A DNA stretch of 64,000 bases, taken from contig NZ_SNXW01000009.1 in the NCBI RefSeq assembly GCF_004362855.1, forward strand, positions 85,655 through 149,654, in the 5' to 3' direction. Below, in pieces: positions 61,737 through 64,000 of this stretch; positions within the stretch are counted from its first letter, which is position 1, and each line of letters starts with the position of its first letter. The notes below the pieces were generated by a model. That model was given only the letters and a program-made list of their open reading frames with translations, was not told the DNA's origin and ran no database searches. Position numbers and translations under genes: made by a program. Source of the stretch: Aquabacterium commune. GTDB taxonomy: Bacteria; Pseudomonadota; Gammaproteobacteria; Burkholderiales; Burkholderiaceae_C.

Positions 61737-62270
61737 ATGGACGACATCGTCAAAGCCGCGCTGAAGAAGTGGCCCAACGTGCCCGACTGCTACGACTGGC
61801 TGGCGCTGGACGCCCGCGGCGACTGGTACATGCGCGACGACCGCATCCAGGCCGCAGGGCCTTTTCCGCTGGTCAAGGGCAGCCGCATCGTCCACGACAA
61901 GCTCAAGGAGTTCATCCACCGCAACTACGACCACGACGACCGTGGCGCTTGGTTCTTCCAGAACGGGCCGCAGCGCGTGTATGTGGTGCTGGAGGCCGCG
62001 CCCTGGGTGCTGGGCGTGCAGCGTGGCGATGCGGGATTCGAGCTCGACGCCCACACCAGCGAGCCGGTGCACGAGGTGCGCGCCACCTTCGTGGACGAAC
62101 ACGGCCGGCTGTTCCTGCACACCGAGTTGGGCCTGGGCGTGTTGAGGTCGATGGACATGGACGTGGCCGCCGACGCCCTTGTGGCGGGCGTCTGGCCCGA
62201 GCCTGAAGAGGTGGCTTTTGAGGATTTGGCCGCGCGCTTTGGCCACGTGCTGGCGCCGCGCAAGGGTTGA
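61737..62270 (+). CDS. Conserved hypothetical protein (DUF2946-like)
   Basis: 177 residues with AAGGAG upstream of the ATG. The N-terminus MDDIVKAALKKWPNVPDCYDWLALDARGDWYMRDDR is a pattern I recall from a Burkholderiales family catalogued near DUF2946, but I am unsure of the number. It is rich in aromatic and acidic residues and has no signal peptide or membrane segment. Segments such as FFQNGPQRVYVVLEAAPWVLGV suggest a beta-rich globular fold. Function unknown; it ends a purU-led run of four genes. Confidence 0.75.
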   Translation: MDDIVKAALKKWPNVPDCYDWLALDARGDWYMRDDRIQAAGPFPLVKGSRIVHDKLKEFIHRNYDHDDRGAWFFQNGPQRVYVVLEAAPWVLGVQRGDAGFELDAHTSEPVHEVRATFVDEHGRLFLHTELGLGVLRSMDMDVAADALVAGVWPEPEEVAFEDLAARFGHVLAPRKG

Positions 62271-62335
62271 GGGCTGAGGGCCGCGCCGTTGCGCACACAC
62301 CGCCATCCAGCAATCATCATCCAGAAATCGGCATG

Positions 62336-62370
62336 AAAAAACCGGCCCTATGAACGCGTCATGGGCCGGT
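62336..62370 (-). terminator. Terminator of the cytochrome c gene
   Basis: ACCGGCCC/GGGCCGGT stem; read on the minus strand it ends in TTTTTT. It lies 48 nt past the cytochrome stop codon and may also stop the convergent plus-strand run. Confidence 0.78.
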
Positions 62371-62417
62371 CGTGTTCCGGTCATGTGCCGCTTGACCGCG
62401 GCGTGGCCTGCGGAGTC

Positions 62418-62951
62418 TCAGGGCGCCGATGCCGCCGCAGCAGGCGCCGCGGGTTCGGCCAGTTTGCCGCCAGAACCGTTGGCCATGTACACCACGGCGC
62501 GGTGCACTTCGTGATCGGAGTAATCGGCGCCGCCCTGGGCCGGCATGGCGTTGAGGCCCTTGAGCGCGTGCTCCAGCAGCTTGGCATCGCCTTGACCCAG
62601 GCGGCCGCTCCAGGCGCCCGCGTCACCGAACTTCGGTGCACCCAACATGCCGGCACCGTGGCAGTTCACGCACTGGGCCTTGTAAACCTCTTCACCCGAG
62701 CGCGGGCCGGTGTTGGCCGAGGCCAGTTTGATCTCGACCGTGCCCACCGGCATGATGCGCTGCGCCGTGGCCTGCCCACTCAGGGCGTCGCTGCCGGCGG
62801 CGTCCTTGGCGGTCGAATTCACATAGTTCACCAGCAGGGCAATGACCGCCACCGGCACGATGAACGCAGCCGCCACCGCCGCCATCAGCTGCTGTGGGGT
62901 CTGGATCGGGCCTTCGTGGCCGGACTCGTGGGATTGGGGCGCTTGGCTCAT
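62418..62951 (-). CDS. Membrane-anchored class I cytochrome c (c5-like)
   Basis: 177 residues. A membrane anchor (about 22-44, LMAAVAAAFIVPVAVIALLVNYV) is followed by a periplasmic haem domain. Haem site CVNCH is at residues 94-98; the axial Met is M136 in LNAMPAQGG. The layout SGEEVYKAQCVNCHGAG...GVTDHEIRAAVVYM-like SDHEVHRAVVYMANG matches cytochrome c5. It probably carries electrons to a terminal oxidase. An Ala/Pro tail ends the protein. No oxidase gene is adjacent. Confidence 0.92.
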   Translation of the reverse strand: MSQAPQSHESGHEGPIQTPQQLMAAVAAAFIVPVAVIALLVNYVNSTAKDAAGSDALSGQATAQRIMPVGTVEIKLASANTGPRSGEEVYKAQCVNCHGAGMLGAPKFGDAGAWSGRLGQGDAKLLEHALKGLNAMPAQGGADYSDHEVHRAVVYMANGSGGKLAEPAAPAAAASAP

Positions 62952-63065
62952 GGGTGTTCGCTACAGGCTGGTTTGACGCGGTGGGACGCGTGGGCGCCGC
63001 GCGTTGTGGTGCGCGGTGGGAACGATGGGCGAGATTATAGGTCGTGGCAGAGGCGGTCGCGCTGT

Positions 63066-63071
63066 TAGAAT
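63066..63071 (+). promoter_or_regulatory. -10 hexamer of tRNA-Arg
   Basis: TAGAAT with a GC-rich discriminator (CCCGCAGCG) lies 11 nt before the mature tRNA end, the pattern of a stringently controlled stable-RNA promoter. The -35 is not clear. Confidence 0.38.
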
Positions 63072-63082
63072 CCCGCAGCGCT

Positions 63083-63158
63083 GCGCCCGTAGCTCAATGG
63101 ATAGAGTACTGCCCTCCGAAGGCAGGGGTTGCTGGTTCGATCCCAGCCGGGCGCACCA
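63083..63158 (+). tRNA. tRNA-Arg (CCG)
   Basis: 76 nt including encoded CCA. Acceptor GCGCCCG/CGGGCGC, anticodon stem CTGCC/GGCAG with loop CTCCGAA (anticodon CCG), and T-loop TTCGATC with stem GCTGG/CCAGC. A tyrosine-integrase gene starts 112 nt downstream, so the 3' half of this gene is the likely attachment site of an integrated element. Confidence 0.97.
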
Positions 63159-63229
63159 CTCTGTGGCCTGGGGCAAACATCCCGCACAGAAGGCTCTGCA
63201 ATTTATACGCAGGCCTTTTTCCGACAATT

Positions 63230-63261
63230 CTCCGACACTGCTTATGACGGAGACGTCGGAG
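63230..63261 (+). promoter_or_regulatory. Inverted repeat covering the integrase ribosome-binding site
   Basis: CTCCGAC (63230-63236) can pair with GTCGGAG (63255-63261), and the right arm contains part of the GGAGG Shine-Dalgarno at 63258-63262. TCCGACA is also directly repeated upstream. Folding would hide the ribosome-binding site. Confidence 0.4.
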
Positions 63262-63269
63262 GATGACAG

Positions 63270-63782
63270 ATGGCCAGCTTCTACAAGCGCGGCGACTACC
63301 AGTGGGAAGCCAAGATCCGCAAAGCCGGATTCCCTCAGCTTGCCCGCACTTTCGAGAGTAAATCAGACGCGATGGCCTGGGCCGCCGAGGTCGAGACCGA
63401 GATGCGCCGTGGCACCTTTGTGTCGCGGGCACTTGCTGAGCGCAAGACGCTGGGCGCGCTGATCGGCCAGTATGTTCAAGATGTTTCCCCACTGCACCGT
63501 GGCGCAGACAGCGAGATCGCGCGGCTGAAGGCCATGGCGCGGCGCAAGATTGCCGAGACGGCCATGGCCAACCTGCGTCCCATCGACATTGCCCGCTATC
63601 GCGATGAGCGCCTGAAGGTGGACGGCGTTTGCCCGGCCACCGTGGTGCGCGAGATGGGGCTGCTGCAGCGCGTGATCGCCCATGCCATGCAGGAGTGGGA
63701 GATTGGGGTGCACAAACGGTCGATCACCAAGGTGGTCTTCTCGCTAGGCGGTGGATCGGACCTTTGCCCTGGACCCCGATGA
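63270..63782 (+). pseudogene. Truncated tyrosine-type site-specific integrase
   Basis: Open for 170 residues. The N-terminal arm-binding part (MASFYKRGDYQWEAKIRKAGFPQLARTFESKSDAMAWAAEVETEMRRGTFV) and core-binding domain (about 60-150: TLGALIGQYVQDVSPLHRGADSEIARLKAMARRKIAE, TVVREMGLLQRVIAHAMQEWEIG) match phage/island integrases. Similarity stops near residue 155 (about nt 63735), after which the frame reads unrelated FSLGGGSDLCPGPR and ends. The catalytic domain with the R-H-R-Y residues is missing, so it cannot recombine. Its place just after tRNA-Arg marks a decayed island or prophage end. Confidence 0.85.
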
Positions 63783-63909
63783 ATCATCGTTGGAGCCTTC
63801 TGCTTGTGGAACTGTGATCGCAATAAGAGGCTCGTGTGCGGTGGCCCTTTGGAAGCAGACAGTGCGCCAAGTGAAACGCGATAGCATCTATGGAGTCATT
63901 TGGAATTAG
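63783..63909. other. Unassigned sequence between the broken integrase and the IS end
   Basis: No gene or RNA is recognisable. The sequence is less GC-rich than the chromosome around it. It probably derives from whatever event removed the integrase catalytic domain. TTAG at 63906-63909 adjoins the IS-like terminus and fits the YTAR target site of IS5-group elements. Confidence 0.4.
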
Positions 63910-64000
63910 GGAAGGTCTGCATAAATCGCCCGGACACGTGCTTGGCGCCGACCTGATTGCCTGAGACCATTGAGCCCATGAAGCAGAGCAGCCTTGGATT
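63910..64000 (+). mobile_element. Left end of an IS5-like insertion sequence (continues past window)
   Basis: GGAAGGTCTGCATAAATC resembles the terminal inverted repeats of IS5-family elements and directly follows a TTAG target motif. A transposase start codon lies 68 nt inside. The right end is outside the window, so length and target duplication cannot be checked here. Confidence 0.6.
63978..64000 (+). CDS. IS5-family transposase, N-terminal fragment (cut by window edge)
   Basis: Only MKQSSLG plus a partial codon is visible before the window ends. This is the opening I recall for a common group of IS5-family transposases, and it sits at the expected distance from the putative terminal repeat. 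Nothing can be said about the rest of the gene. Confidence 0.5.

Overview
The window is high-GC, densely coded chromosomal DNA. Ribosomal proteins, type IV pilus, Lif-dependent lipase, DUF1840, YraN/DiaA/DolP and DUF3455 genes look like a betaproteobacterium of the order Burkholderiales, probably Comamonadaceae or an Aquabacterium-like relative. This placement is by family resemblance only. No rRNA, CRISPR array or replication origin was seen.

Layout. (1) 1-15748: a giant filamentous-haemagglutinin-like exoprotein gene, cut by the left edge, followed by an apparent energised envelope module: an ExbB fused to periplasmic DUF2341/LamG-like domains, two ExbD paralogues, a TonB-like protein, a Porin_5-type barrel and a secreted coiled-coil protein. 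(2) 15794-23892: DUF1840 protein, histidine phosphatase, a complete RND tripartite efflux operon, and ubiA. (3) 23938-29710, minus strand: TPR/glycosyltransferase-like protein, proC, hybrid histidine kinase plus LuxR-type response regulator, and the PLP-homeostasis protein YggS. (4) 29749-33532: pilT, a cNMP-binding protein, pilU, and a beta-hydroxyacid dehydrogenase. (5) 33556-36127: dolP-diaA-like-yraN on minus, with rsmI divergent. (6) 36488-41026: two tandem secreted lipases, their lipase foldase behind a terminator and a 28-bp palindrome, and tldD. (7) 41297-50513: the spc and alpha ribosomal operons from rplN to rplQ, including secY, rpmJ, rpoA; no S10 operon precedes rplN and no infA lies between secY and rpmJ. 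(8) 50692-50958: two initiator tRNA genes. (9) 51118-62951: nemR-nemA, a MaoC-phosphotransacetylase fusion with ackA, ilvE, a zinc-finger protein, DUF3455, an ECF sigma/anti-sigma pair, purU, small metabolic or unknown genes, and a membrane-anchored cytochrome c. (10) 63083-64000: tRNA-Arg(CCG), a truncated tyrosine-integrase gene and the left end of an IS5-like element, which reads as the edge of a decayed genomic island.

The strongest candidate for an under-described system is region 1: surface exoprotein, dedicated proton-motive-force transducer, outer-membrane barrel and coiled coil in one co-directional locus. The tandem lipases sharing one attenuated foldase gene are the second most interesting arrangement.
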